Of a DNA stretch of 64,000 nt, positions 15,001-25,853 are shown piece after piece (the stretch's first letter is position 1; every line of letters begins with the position of its first letter). The position numbers and the translations under genes are program-made. Below the pieces are notes generated by a model. The model was not told where the DNA came from. It saw nothing but the letters and a program-made list of their open reading frames with translations, and did not search any database. The stretch comes from Leptobrachium leishanense (taxonomy: Eukaryota > Chordata > Amphibia > Anura > Megophryidae). The stretch lies in NCBI GenBank assembly GCA_009667805.1, contig CM019070.1:58594735-58658734 (forward strand), written 5' to 3'.

Positions 15001-15352
15001 CAAACAATTCAGCTGACTCCTCCGTGTGTGATAGCGAGGCTACGGCAGGAGTAGCTGTGGACATGGAGGCTGCATTAGATGTTTAGGCAGCTGAGGTGGA
15101 CTGTAAAGCACTACAAGCCTGGCTGGCAGAGGACTCGGAGGATGAGGATGGCCTGGTTAGCCAATCCACCAAATCCTCTGTATGTTGCTGCTGCTTAAGA
15201 CGGCCAGCACCAGTTAGAAAGGACAAGCGTGCCCCTGCAGAGGATGCACCATGTCCACCACGACCAGAGGCACAGCCTCCCGACACAGAGGCTGCTTGCC
15301 CTCTTATCTGTGTCTGGGAACATCTGCCTGTCCTTTTTGTTCTTTCAGACAT
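11980..15352 (-). pseudogene. hAT transposase with BED zinc finger, disabled
   Basis: The start at 15352 (MSERTKRTGRCSQTQ) gives one long frame interrupted by TAA at 15083-15085 and TAG at 14144-14146 (LLALQLLPF|LVASAPF). A frameshift follows at the G-run 13206-13215, read as proline codons (FFPPPPQWLMIKDACT). Domains in order: an acidic N-terminal region (DYNDSDMLLED, SDEEIVDHDDSDDEV); a BED-type zinc finger (VWEFFKKCAADPTVAICNLC...HMTACH); an RNase-H-like core with VTLDTWSSK and IICDNGSNLLSAL, giving the first two catalytic acidic residues, and PCLAHVLNLVVQ (C-x2-H); and a C-terminal dimerisation block (DDPLAYWVLRLDHWPELSQY, SSSVLSERTFSAAGGFVTDK) ending LTFIKMNQSWI. It would cut and paste hAT DNA. 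About 1,120 codons is long for the family because of the acidic leader. All three lesions are simple point events, so this copy died recently. A programmed or spliced bypass is possible but unsupported. Confidence 0.93.
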
Positions 15353-15715
15353 GGTGAGTGATATATAGATTAAATATATACAGAACTCTGATTCAACTCT
15401 GGTATAAAGATTAAAGATTTACAGAACTCTGGTATAACTCAGTGAGATACCCTGATAGCTGGCAGCCAGTGACAAGACACAGATTGCAATTCCCTCCTAT
15501 AAGTCAGTGAGACCCCCTGATGGGTGGCAGTGAGAAGACACAAATTACAATTTGCATAAATCTGATAGAAGTATGTTGGACCCCCTGATGGGTGGCAGTG
15601 AGAAGCCACAGATTACAAATCTCAGAAACCTCCTATAAATCAGTGAGACCCCCTGATGGGTGGTAGCCAGTGAGAACACACGGATTATATCAATTCCCAA
15701 ATATTTTGTAGAAAT

Positions 15716-16335
15716 TAGTGACCCCCAAAATACTTGCTGGCAGTGACAAGAGACAGATCACATCAATTCCCAGATATTTTGTTAAAATTAGTGACCCCCA
15801 AAATACTGCGTGGCACTGGCTTTGTGACAAGACACAGATCACCTCAATTCCCAAATGTTTTGTGGAAATTTGTGAGACCCCCAAAATACTTGCTGGCAGT
15901 GACAAGACACAGATCACCTCAAATCCCAAATGTTTTGTAGAAATTTGTGAGACCCCCAAAATACTTGCTGGCAGTGACAAGACACAGATCACCTCAATTC
16001 CCAAATGTTTTGTGGAAATTTGTGAGACTCCCAAAATACTTGCTGGCACCAGTGACAAGACACAGATCACCTCATTTCCCAAATGTTTTGTGGAAATTTG
16101 TGAGACCCCCAAAATACTTGCTGGCACCAGTGACAAGACACAGATCACCTCAATTCCCAAATGTTTTAAAGAAATTTGTGAGACCCCCAAAATACTTGCT
16201 GGCAGTGACAAGACACAGATCACCTCAATTCCCAAATGTTTTGTGGAAATTTGTGAGACCCCCAAAATACTTGTTGGCACCAGTGACAAGACACAGATCA
16301 CCTCAATTCCCAAATGTTTTGTAGAAATGAGACCC
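15716..16335. repeat. 75/78-bp minisatellite upstream of hAT transposase
   Basis: About eight units begin TGTGAGACCCCCAAAATA, with starts at 15871, 15946, 16021, 16099, 16177 and 16252. Spacing is 75 or 78 bp; the extra triplet comes from an added ACC. Because every length is a multiple of three and the unit has no stop in some frames, long frames appear on both strands (15718-16473 plus, 15690-16580 minus). I treat these as by-products. Confidence 0.9.
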
Positions 16336-16750
16336 CCCCAGACCCCCCCAGTAGCGTGGCAGACCGGCAGTAAGAACACACAACAACAATCTCCTATGAA
16401 ATCTCCTCTCAAATGCGTGGTGAAGTCGTGCGTGGAAACCTTATATACTGTGCTGCGGGACTTAGCTCTGTGAGCCCATGATTGGGCAAAATTTACCCAA
16501 TCAGGACTCTGAGCCGTGATTGGCATACTGTTGAACCTGTCTTGCACCAGACCTGTGGTCAGGTGCAAGGCTGTAGCCAATTACGAGCTTCAGGCCAGTG
16601 GGAAAATGCATTGTGGTCCATTGTGATGCATTGTGGTCGAACATGCGCCGAACACCCGGAAATGTTCAGAGTTTGCGAGCAGACCGAACAGGCTAAGTAT
16701 GGTCCGAACTCCGAATCGTCCGAACCGAACAGCTCATCCCTAGTTACTAA

Positions 16751-17520
16751 GCTATATGGAATGAGTGACAGGCAGGCAAGTTGTGGCCAGGTTTATAGAA
16801 ATCTATATAAAAGGCAAAGTCATGACCGACCATTGTCAAACTCTGTTAACCTAGGAACGTGAAATTTTGAAGGTACATTGTTTTTTTAAAGTAAGCACCC
16901 GCTAAGGTAGGATTTTTGGAAATTCTGCCCCTTAGGGGGATGAAAAATGGTGGTGAATATTTTAAACCGGATACCTATAGCTCAAAAACCGAAGCTGTTA
17001 CAGGCGTGAAAATTGGTATTTACACTCTTTGTGAAAAATTAAAAAACACATTTTTTACCATTTACCAAAACTTCAGTTAAGGGGTGAAAAGTGGGTGAAT
17101 ACTTCTATCGGTATACCAATATTTCAAATACCAAATGTTACAGGTGTTAAAATTGGTATGTATAATCTTTGTGAAAAAAAAACATGTATTTTAACATTTT
17201 CCAAAAATCCAAGTAAGGGGGGTGAAAAAGGGGGTTAAATATTTTAAACAGGATACCTATAATCTCAAAAACCGAAGAGGTTACACGCGTGAAAATTGGT
17301 ATTTAGATTCTTCTTGAAAATTTAAAAAAAAAACACGTATTTTATCATTTTCAAAATTGCATTTAAGTGGGGATTAAAAAGGGTGAATACTCTTATCGGT
17401 ATACCTATTTTCAAAAACCGAACATGTTAGAGTCATGAAAATTTATGTTTTCAATCTTCTTGAAAAATGAAAAAACATGTGTTCTACCATTTTCCAAAAC
17501 TCCAGTTGATACACTGGATT
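16751..17520. repeat. AT-rich ~140-bp repeat units, possibly Helitron-like
   Basis: From about 16960 four loose units recur. Each has a GGATACCTAT or GGTATACC block, CTCAAAAACCGAA, GTTACAGGCGTGAAAATTGG and a TTTGTGAAAAA run. The preceding TCTATATAAAAGGCAAAG at about 16801 resembles the 5' start seen in some animal Helitrons. No CTRR-type 3' end with hairpin was located, so the class is only a suggestion. Confidence 0.35.
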
Positions 17521-17577
17521 AGTAGATCAGAGGGATGTGAGGGACTTCTCACAGAATGGAGTCTCTATGCACCTCCT

Positions 17578-17885
17578 CTCACAGCCAGACCATTCACACT
17601 CCCACACTGCTCCAGCATGTCTGCTTTCCTCTCACAGCCAGGTCTCGCACACTCCCACACTGCTCCAGCATGTCTGCTTCCCTCTCACAGCCAGGCCTCA
17701 AACATTCCCTCACTGCTCCAGTATGTCTGCTCTCCTCTCACAGCCAGGCCTCGCACACTCACACTGCTCCAGCATGTCTGCTTCCCTCTCACAGCCAGGC
17801 CTTGAACATTCCCTCACTGCTCCAGTATGTCTGCTTCCCTCTCCCATCCAGGCCTCACACATTTCCTCACTGCTCCAGCATGGGA
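17578..17885. repeat. 53-bp minisatellite, about six units
   Basis: Units start CTCACAGCCAGG at 17578, 17631 and 17684 and continue at similar spacing, each containing CTGCTCCAGCATGTCTGC or the CAGTATG variant. The overlapping frames 17467-17805, 17537-17923 and 17556-18047 all result from it. Confidence 0.92.
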
Positions 17886-18500
17886 GAAACTGTGATATTA
17901 TTGCAGAACCTCAACCCACCTAAGCTCTGTAATGGCACCAAATTGCATGTAAAAGCATTCCACCAAAATGTGATTGAGGCTGTGATGCTAACCAGTTCTG
18001 GCTGGGGGAATCAGTGTTCATACCATGAATACCTCTTATACCTTTAGAATATCTGTTTCAATTCAGAAGACTTCAGTTCACCCGAAAGGTTTGTTTCGTG
18101 ATGACTATCAACAAGTCATAGGGACAGACTTTGAAGATAGCGGGGAGAAGTCTACTTCTCACATGGGCAGTTTTACGTTGCCTGTTCCAGAGTGAGCACA
18201 TATAACTCTCTGGTGATCCTAGCACCTGATAGAAGAACCACTAATGTAGTTTTCAAAGAAGTATTCAAATTATTTGTTTCTATGTTCCAGACGCTGATAC
18301 ACAAAAACAATAGACGACTGAAGACATTCTTCTCAGATGTTCTTCACAGCTCTTCTCTGTCTTCCAAGTTCACCCTAAACCAGAGTACATGGCAAGTTTA
18401 ACACTACCTAAATAATTTAAATACTTAAGAAAATATCGAAACAGAAAAAGTAGATGGAAAATAATCTTATGACTCACATGTGTAAATCAGATTTTATTCT
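17886..18500. other. Stretch without recognisable gene
   Basis: Short frames only (for example 18192-18401). No motif or repeat family recognised. Confidence 0.35.
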
Positions 18501-18502
18501 TC

Positions 18503-19050
18503 TGGCTGGATGGAGTAGAGGTAACATCACTGCTCTATAACCATGGAGTCACAGGTTCAAATCCCAGCCAGAGCACCTCCAGTAAGTGTCCTTGGGCAAG
18601 ACACCTAACGGTACACACCTGCCTACCACCCAATATCGGCTGCGGAGTCCAATGGTAACATCTCTACCCTTCGACCGTGGAGTAGCAAGTCACGGTCCCG
18701 TTTGGCACATCCCTCCGGGACAACTGGAGAAGTCTCAACTTTACGAGAAGCGGGTTCAACCTAACCACCACGTCGCTGATCATCGCTACAATCATGGAAA
18801 GACGACTTGATTCCACTCAGAAGACGCCACCAGCAAGTGTCCTTGGGCAAGACACCTAACGATATGTATGCGCCTACCTCACAAAACACTTGTGCATCCC
18901 ATAGATTGTATGTTCCCTTGGGAACAGGGTCCCCCTGAATCGAGCCATATCATCCGTGTTTGGTATTCTAATGTATCAATACCTTGTACACTGAACTTGT
19001 AAAGAGCTGCGGAATATGTGGCGCTATATAAATAAAGGATAATAATTAAT
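18503..19050 (+). mobile_element. Dimeric tRNA-headed SINE with L2-type tail
   Basis: The head (about 18503-18580) has a pol III B-box-like GGTTCAAATCC at 18556 with an A-box-like TGGAGTAGAGG upstream. The block AAGTGTCCTTGGGCAAGACACCTAACG occurs twice, near 18583-18609 and 18835-18861, indicating two fused units. The 3' end GTAAAGAGCTGCGGAATATG, then GGCGCTATATAAATAAA, matches (reversed) the LINE ends at 20070-20110 and 59935-59970, so the SINE probably borrows an L2-type reverse transcriptase through a shared tail. Confidence 0.82.
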
Positions 19051-20060
19051 TCTGACATCTCCTTAACAGTTTTTCACCTTTATCCGGAAGAATCTTTATG
19101 CGTTTCAACATATTTAAGTAGACCTATTTGTTTGAACCCATATTGCTTCAAGTGAATAAGCATTTCTGTCAACTGATGGTGCTAGCAATGATTTGTTTCA
19201 ACTTGGAGGAGCTCATATGGGTAGAGACAGGTCTGTAAATTTTAAAACATAGCCAGGTTGATAGCTATTTGTCCTTTAGAACTGTACCTGGCATGCTCCA
19301 AATTATTTTCTCCAATTTTACCTTTGTAGTTTAAAACCTTTGTTTTACATGAGGGAAATTTCTGAGTTGATGATATAAATCTATGTAAGCAATTGACTCA
19401 GCAGAGAAAAAAAAGAGAAATGATCTTAAATGAGAATATTTTCAGATGTATCGTGTCAGAGGGACTCCCCCTTAATAAAAAGTGATAGTTGCAGTGTTAA
19501 GTGAATTTAAAACAAAACTATATAGAATAATCTTTTATTATATTTGACATTATAACTGTATTTATATGAGGCATACTTTATAGCTACGACCCAATATTAC
19601 AGCACAACCAAAAAATGTCTAAAATACTGCGTCCTTCCACAGTACCACTACAATATACCATATTTTGCCACATACCATAAATACACTATATACAACAGTG
19701 TGCCAACATTGTCATTGTTTATTGTCAGTTTGGGTAAAGAAAGATGGTATTTGTAACATCGTCATCGTCAAACACGTACTGCTTTACCCCAAAGTTTTCT
19801 GTGGTACAATACGTACCTGACGGAGGTGTTTAATTCTGAATAAAGAGACCATAAACATATCACCTTCAAGGGGATTATTGAAGGTTAAAACTGGAGGGGG
19901 GGGGATAAACATAGACCCATGCCGACCCCCTCCCCAGGCCTCCACATTTTCAAACCCTTTAGATTAGCTTTAAAATCAAAATCCAGCACCAGGCTCCCTC
20001 TGCACTGTTTTGGATGTGATATTCTGCTGGCTTGCTGTAAGCTGCAGCTTGTCTCGCGAA
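19051..20060. other. Stretch without recognisable gene
   Basis: AT-rich. No coding frame, RNA gene or terminal repeat recognised. Confidence 0.35.
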
Positions 20061-20061
20061 A

Positions 20062-20519
20062 GTTTCAGTTACAAGTATTTTAAAAAAGGGCCAACAAATT
20101 CCATAGCGCTGTACAATGGGAGAAACAGAATAACGGATATACATACACGGTACACACACACACGGAAGAAGGACAGAGGACTCTGCTGGAGAGTTTACAA
20201 TCTAAGAGGAGAGGGGTGACACATTAGGTGAGGGTGAATAGGGTAAGTGAAGTAGCAGGTTGCAGGAGGGCTGAATGGGAAGAGGAGCAAGAAATGTGCA
20301 GTGGGGGGGATCATGGAGTGAGCCGAGGCTTCTTTAAAGTAATGCGTTTTCAGAGACTTCTTTAAGGACTGAAGAGAGGGGGAGGGTCCAATGTTGTGGG
20401 GGAGGGAGTTCCATACAGGGGCAGCTCGAGAGAAGTCCTGAAAGCGTGAGTTGGAGGTGCAGATAGGAGGAACTGAGAGCATCAGATCAATAGCAGAGCG
20501 AAGTGGTCAGGATGGGATA
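20062..20519 (-). pseudogene. L2/CR1-clade LINE 3' end with ORF2 C-terminus
   Basis: Minus-strand frame 20195-20482 reads SRFQDFSRAAPVWNSLPHNI, then SPSLQSLKKSLKTHYFKEA. This is the WN-LP...S-Sx-LK..LKTH-F signature that closes ORF2 of L2-like LINEs. Left of it (20070-20120) the sequence reads CCATAGCGCTGTACAATGGG, the reversed LINE tail. The right side is cut by the Tc1 terminus at 20520. Confidence 0.75.
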
Positions 20520-20856
20520 TACAGTATGTCACAGAAGTGAGTACACCCCTCACATTTTTGTAAATATTTTATTATATCTTTTCATGTGACAACACTGTAG
20601 AAATGACACTTTGCTTCAATGTAAAGTAGTGAGTGTACAGCTTGTATTACAGTGTAAATTTGCTGTCCACTCAAAATAACTCAACACACAGCCATTAGAA
20701 ACATAGAAACATAGAAAAATGTCGGCAGATAATAACCTTTCGGCCCATCTAGTCTGCCCAATTACATGGATACTTTACCAGGATTTATCTTTTGTTTAGG
20801 ATAGCCTTATGCCTATCCCATGCCTGCTTAAATTCAATTACTGTTTTGGCCTCTAC

Positions 20857-21487
20857 TCGGGATGTGCGTTTCGGGTTTCGGAATTTCGTAATTTTCACGA
20901 AATTTCCCGATTCGTGTTTTCGGATGCGGCCGAATTTCCGAAATATTTTAGATCCGAAAATTTCAGATCCGAAATGTTTTCCGAGCCGAAACGAAAATTT
21001 TCGGATTTTTCGAATGGACTTGAAATGTGTCAAACAAGGAGAACAGATTTTCCGAAAAACGAAAATTTTACGAAAAACTAAAATTTTCTGAAAAACGAAA
21101 ATTTTGTAAAAACGAAAATTTCTGAAAAACGAAAATTTTGTAAAAACGAAAATTTCTGAAAAACGAAAATTTTTCGAAAAAACTAAAAGTCGATACAAAA
21201 ACGGGCAAAATGACACGAAAAATACGAAAAATGGTCGATATTCCGAAAAATGTGCAATTCCGAAAAACGAAAATTTCCGAAATTACGAAAAGTCGATACA
21301 AAAACCGAGCACAGTGACCCGAAAATCCGAAAAATGGTCGAAATTCCGAAAAAAAATGTACCCGAAAAACGGGCCGAACCGAATCGAATCGAAACCGAAA
21401 TCGGTCGAAACGGGCCGAATCGAAAAGTTTAAAAATCCGAAAAATCAAACCGAATCGAACCGAAAAAAAAATCGGTGCACAAGCCTA
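20857..21487. mobile_element. CGAAA-rich hAT element inside CR1 (631 bp)
   Basis: Ends TCGGGATGTGCG and GTGCACAAGCCTA (reversed TAGGCTTGTGCAC) are flanked by perfect 8-bp duplications GCCTCTAC at 20849-20856 and 21488-21495. The whole body is built from CGAAAA/TTTTCG words. It is a sibling, in opposite orientation, of 42403-42950. Open frames in it are by-products of the repetitive composition. Confidence 0.92.
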
Positions 21488-21624
21488 GCCTCTACCACTT
21501 CAACTGGAAGGCTGTTCCATGTATCCACCACCCTCTCAGTAAAATAATGCTTCCTGATGTTACTTTTAAACCTTTGCCCCTCAAATCTAAGACTATGTCC
21601 TCTTGTTTTGCTACTTTGTTTCCT

Positions 21625-23604
21625 TTAAAATATACTCCCTTCCTCTACCCTGTGGATTCCCTTTACGTATTTAAATGTTTCTATCATATCTCCTCTGTCT
21701 CGTCTTTTTTCCAAGCTGTACATGTTAAGATCATTAAGCCTTTCCTGGTAACTTTTCTCCTTCAAGCCGTACACCATTTTAGTAGCCCTTCTCTGAACTC
21801 TCTCTAAGATGTCTATATCCTTCTGGAGATATGGTCTCCAGTACTGCACACAGTACTCCAAGTGAGGTCTCACCAGTGCTCTGTACGGTGGCATGAGCAC
21901 TTCCCTTTTCCTACTGCTAATACCTCTCCCTACACAACCAAGCATTCTGCTAGCAATTCCTGCTGCTCTATTACATTGACTACTTACCCTTAGATCCTCT
22001 GCAATAATAACCCCTAAATCCCTTTCCTCAGATGTTGAGGTTAGGACTGTATCAAATATTCTATATTCAACCCTTGGGTTTTTACGTCCCAGGTGCATTA
22101 TCTTGCACTTATCCACATTAAAACTCAATTGCCACAGCTCCGACCATTTTTTTAGTTTACCTAAATCATTTGTCATTTGGCTGATCCCTCCAGGAACGTC
22201 AACCCTGTTGCAAATCTTTGTGTTATCGCAAAAAGACATACTTTTCCATTAATACCTTCCGCAATATCACTAATAAAAATATTAAAGAGAATGGGTCCAA
22301 GTACTGACCCCTGAGGTACCCCAATGGTAACAAGACCTTGCGCCGAATAAACTTCATTTATCACAACCCTCTGTTGCCTGTCACTCAGCCACTGCCTAAT
22401 CCATTCAACAATATTGGAATCCAAGCTCAAAGATTGCAATTTATTGATAAGCCTTCTATGCGGAACAGTATCAAAAGCCTTACTGAAATCTAAATAAGCA
22501 ATGTCTACTGCACCACCTATGTCTATTATTTTTGTTACCCAATCAAAAAAATCAATAAGATTAGTTTGGCATGATCTCCCTGAGGTAAACCCATGTTGTT
22601 TCTGATCCTGTAATCTATGTGTTTTTAGATGTTCAACAATCCTTTCCTTTAACATGGTTTCCATTAATTTCCCCTCTACTGACGTAAGACTAACTGGCCT
22701 ATAGTTCCCCTATTCCTCCCTACTACCCTTCTTGTAAATGGGCACAACATTTGCTAATTTCCAGTCTTCTGGGACGACTCCCGTTAACAAGGATTGGTTA
22801 AATAAATCTGTTAACGGTTTTGCTATTACATCACTGAGCTCTTTTAATAATTTAGGGTGGATCCCATCAGGCCCCATTGACTTATTTGTCTTTACTTTAG
22901 ACAGCTGCTGTAGAACCTCCTCCTCTGTAAACTGATATGTAATTGTCTCGTTAGTGTTTCCTCCTAACTGAGGTCCCTTTCCTTCCTTTTCTTCTGCAAA
23001 GACTGAACAAAAATATTCAATGAGGCAGTCAGCGAGACTTTTATCCTCTTCTACATACCTTCCTTCGTTTGTTTTTAATCTAAATAATCCTTGTTTTACT
23101 TTTCTTTTCTCGTTTATGTATCTAAAAAATGTTTTGTCCCCCTTTTTTACTGACTGAGCTATTTTCTCTTCTGCGTGTGCTTTGGAAGCTCTTATAAATT
23201 GCTTTGCCTCTTTCTGCCTAATCTTATAGGTTTGCCTATCTTCTTCACTCTGAGTTTTTTTATAATTATTGAATGCTATCTTTTCGTTCTTCACTATTTT
23301 GGCCACTACTGCAGAGTACCACAGTGGTTTCTTCCCTCTTTTGTTTTTGCTAACAAGTCGAATGCAATTGCCTGTGGCCTTCAATAATGCTTCCTTTAAA
23401 TAATCCCATTTCTCCTGGACTCCCTTTAAACTCCTCCAGTCTGATAATGACTCATTCACACAAAATCTCATTTTAGAAAAATCAGTTTTTTTAAAGTCTA
23501 AAACTTTTGTTTTTGTCGTGCGGCTCCATTCCTGTTCTTATATTAAACCACACTGACTGGTGATCACTAGATCCCAAATTTTCACCTACAACAACATCTG
23601 ATAC
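21625..23604 (-). pseudogene. CR1 ORF2 (endonuclease end, reverse transcriptase), broken
   Basis: Three same-strand pieces join. 23471-22710: RFCVNESLSDWRSLKGVQEK ... VFAEEKEGKGPQL ... KTNKSMGPDGIHPKLLKELS ... VPEDWKLANVVPIYKKGSRE, the finger region. 22664-22173: HGFTSGRSCQTNLIDFFDWV, DIAYLDFSKAFDTVPHRRL, GVPQGSVLGPILFNIFISDI. 22239-21625: CKIMHLGRKNP, SEERDLGVI, ending at the C-terminus with RRATKMVYGLKEKSYQERL. A TAG at 22710-22712 stops the frame just before the NYRPVSLTS block. A 1-bp loss near 22225 destroys the FADD catalytic motif (FADDTK expected). It cannot make active reverse transcriptase. Its intact finger segment is the reference for the inversion seen in copy B. Confidence 0.94.
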
Positions 23605-23927
23605 GCTGGCAACGAAAGTGAGTACACTCCTAAATCACTCCAAATTGGGCCCAATTAGCCATTTTCCCTCCCCTGTGTCATGTGACTTGTTAATGTTTTA
23701 AGGTCTCAGGTGTGAATGGGGAGCAGGTGTGTTAAATTTGGAGTTATCGCTCTCACTCTCTGTCTATTTAAAGAGTGTCTATTTAAAGAGGATAAATAAG
23801 AATAATGGCATGTTACTGCTCCCCTTCAAATAGCGATACAGAACAAAGCAATCATCTTCTATTTATAATTAAGGACAACTTTCATGTTTATTCCATAGAC
23901 ACCAAATTTTGACAGATTAACACTAAA

Positions 23928-24735
23928 AGGGATTATTCAGGACACACCGTAACTTCAGTGAAATTTCGGTGTTTTCTGGTTCGGCGCACTTCAGTGATTC
24001 CACTTTGCCGATCCTGCAGTGAATTCACTATTCACCGCAGGGTCCCCAGAGTGCGCCCAACATGGAGCCACCAAATACCGTCAAACAGACTGACGAAGAC
24101 CACTGAACTGACTGCCGAACACCGCCAACCTGCAGAAAAAGAAAAAAGAAACGGAACTCTGCTATTCTTTTAATAGGTGTTTAAAGCAAAAAAAGCAAAA
24201 AATGCATTAAAATGTGTCTAAATAAATAAAGGTCTGTTACGGAAAAAAATAACGCTTTTTTTTAAAAATTGGGAATCAAAAATGTCACTTAAAAATTAGA
24301 AAAAAATAGAAAAATTTGTTCCAAAAAAATAAATAAATAAAAAGACGGTTTGCTGATAATGAAAAGAATAAACAGTTTAATAAAAAATAATAAAATTATA
24401 ATATTCTTAAGCATTGAATCTTATGGGATTCGCATGTTTAATCTGTTGAACTGAATCACCAAAAATCAGGGCATTTTGCTGATATTTTGGTGAAGTTCAA
24501 CGTTCTCTGAATAGATTAAACATTTCTTCTCTATGTGACAATTTCGCTGCTCCTGAAGATCACCGACGGGCGCCGATCTGTGGCGAACTAAATCGTATTT
24601 CGCTGTCAATACACCAGTATTTGGCAAATTGACAGTTTAGTGAATAGAAGAACTGCCCCTAAATTCCAGCGTATGGAGAAATTAACCGTTCGGTGCAATT
24701 TGGGGGTCGATTTCGGTTCTTATTGAATAACCCCT
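23928..24735. mobile_element. Non-autonomous DNA element (808 bp), family 1
   Basis: Ends AGGGATTATTCAGG and TTATTGAATAACCCCT are inverted repeats. TAAA occurs at 23924-23927 and 24736-24739 as a candidate duplication. The interior shares GAATTCACTATTCACxGCAGGGTCCC and ATGGGATTCGCxTG blocks with 52718-53465. No transposase is present. The superfamily is undecided. Confidence 0.65.
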
Positions 24736-24739
24736 TAAA

Positions 24740-25853
24740 TTTCCAAACTGAATTCTGTATGAACCAAATCTGGAATAGAGATGAAATCTACTTTCAAATC
24801 ATCACAGGTTGGCAGCGGTTTACTTCATGATCTTATACCCGCCAAGCCAGAGAGATAAGGTTCCTGACGTTCACCAGTATATGGGACATAACGCGTCAAA
24901 CTCACTTTCTGGGGATTTTTAGAATTCTAATAAAATATCTTTGTAATATTTCCTGGTGCCACAGTCTATTATTTTGTGACGTATTCCATTCTAAAGGATA
25001 GAACTGTAGTGGTGCCTTGAGGCATCGATATGCGATCTTACCACATTCATGATGATATTGTGAACAAAATTAGATCCTGATTTTTTTTTTCTATAATGGT
25101 TTTCAAATCATCACAATATCGTTTTATAAAATGGTTTTCAAATCGCAGCTATATATGTATATATATATATAAATGATTACGATTACTCAAAGTCATATGA
25201 TGATGAATTAAGTTTCCATTGATAGGAACACATGGCTATAACTTAACCATTATTTATGACAATATAAATGTATAGAAGACATTATTATTTTTCTTACTTG
25301 TCCGTGTTCCACGGTATAATTTATATTTTTATCAAACTTTTGTTTTGTGGCAAAGTTCATTAACATATGCCAACATATGTCAAATATTATATTTTGTTAT
25401 CGCATACATATTACCTGCAGATGGCGCCATCGTATGACATTATCTCACAGATCAAGCAGTCTACTGCATATTTTTAATACATAATACACGTTCTATGCAC
25501 ACGTTGGTATTTTTTGATATTGGCATGCCTCAACAGCGCTTTATGCCAACGCACATTAGATTTACAGTGTGCGAGGTGAAAAAATGACATTTTAAAACCA
25601 CAAGGCCGTGGAGTGAGAGAGAGAGAGAAAAAAAGAGAATTGTGAGATAAAAGGGAAATTTAGATTAGTCAGAGAGAAGTTCCCCACCTTCTAGCGCTTA
25701 AAAGAAAGTTTTGTCTATACTAATGACATTGCACTGTCACAAGAGAGCCTGTTGGTCACAGGGACAAGTAGGCAGGTGTGTGTGCTTGATCAATAGGCAT
25801 CAAGGTGTCCTGTGTGTCTCCTGAGCTGATTGTTAGGCAGAGCTGAGCATGAA
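24740..25853. other. Non-coding stretch; possible promoter and leader of next exon
   Basis: AT-rich, with a TA microsatellite near 25153-25172. From 25610 an AG-rich tract leads to a TTAAAAGAAAG at about 25698, then moderately GC-rich sequence to the candidate exon. A short overlapping upstream ATG (25849, seven codons) precedes the candidate start. I found no transposon ends here. A promoter is only a guess. Confidence 0.25.

Larger units (their letters stand above)
10909..16742 (-). mobile_element. Full-length hAT element (5.8 kb) with GTTACTAA duplication
   Basis: Left end TAGTGATGAGCCGAACACG (10909 on) and right end CGAACCGAACAGCTCATCCCTA (to 16742) form the terminal inverted repeat TAG(T/G)GATGAGC. 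Perfect 8-bp duplications GTTACTAA lie at 10901-10908 and 16743-16750. Both sub-terminal regions are rich in CGAAC/GTTCG words (10917-10990 and 16637-16735), which could be transposase-binding repeats. The single gene is a BED-finger transposase on the minus strand. The 3' flank of that gene (11500-12060) and its 5' flank (15716-16335) are each occupied by tandem repeats. The intact duplication argues for a recent insertion. Confidence 0.95.
20698..23604 (-). mobile_element. CR1 LINE copy A, 5'-truncated
   Basis: The 3' terminus at the left (20698-20717, GAAACATAGAAACATAGAAA) is, read on the minus strand, tandem TTTCTATG. This matches the ATTCTATG octamer tail that defines CR1. Next come a 3'UTR (GGCCCATCTAGTCTGCC near 20741) and an ORF2. 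The element is truncated at its 5' end inside the endonuclease domain (ends near 23604) and is interrupted by the hAT element 20857-21487. Confidence 0.93.
20522..23760 (+). mobile_element. Tc1-type element split by a CR1
   Basis: The left terminus CAGTATGTCACAGAAGTGAG (20522 on, after TA) runs to CACACAGCCATTA at 20697. The next piece of the same family, GCTGGCAACGAAAGTGAGTACAC, resumes at 23605 and continues to about 23755 (GGTGTGTTAAATTTGG...CTCTCACTCTC). The 2.9 kb between is CR1. A few bases expected at the join are missing, so the CR1 either deleted them or has no clean duplication. No transposase is left; the element is truncated on the right. Confidence 0.8.

Noticed and set aside
15690..16580. 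296-aa minus and 251-aa plus frames over the 75-bp array
   Set aside because: Produced by stop-free repeat units of length divisible by three; no family motif. Kept only as a low-interest finding.
17467..18047. Three overlapping frames rich in CLLPSHSQ peptides
   Set aside because: Translation of the 53-bp minisatellite in three frames.
20785..21448. Frames rich in FRFYKIFVF and FPKNEN on both strands
   Set aside because: By-products of the CGAAA/TTTCG words of the hAT element, which has 8-bp duplications.
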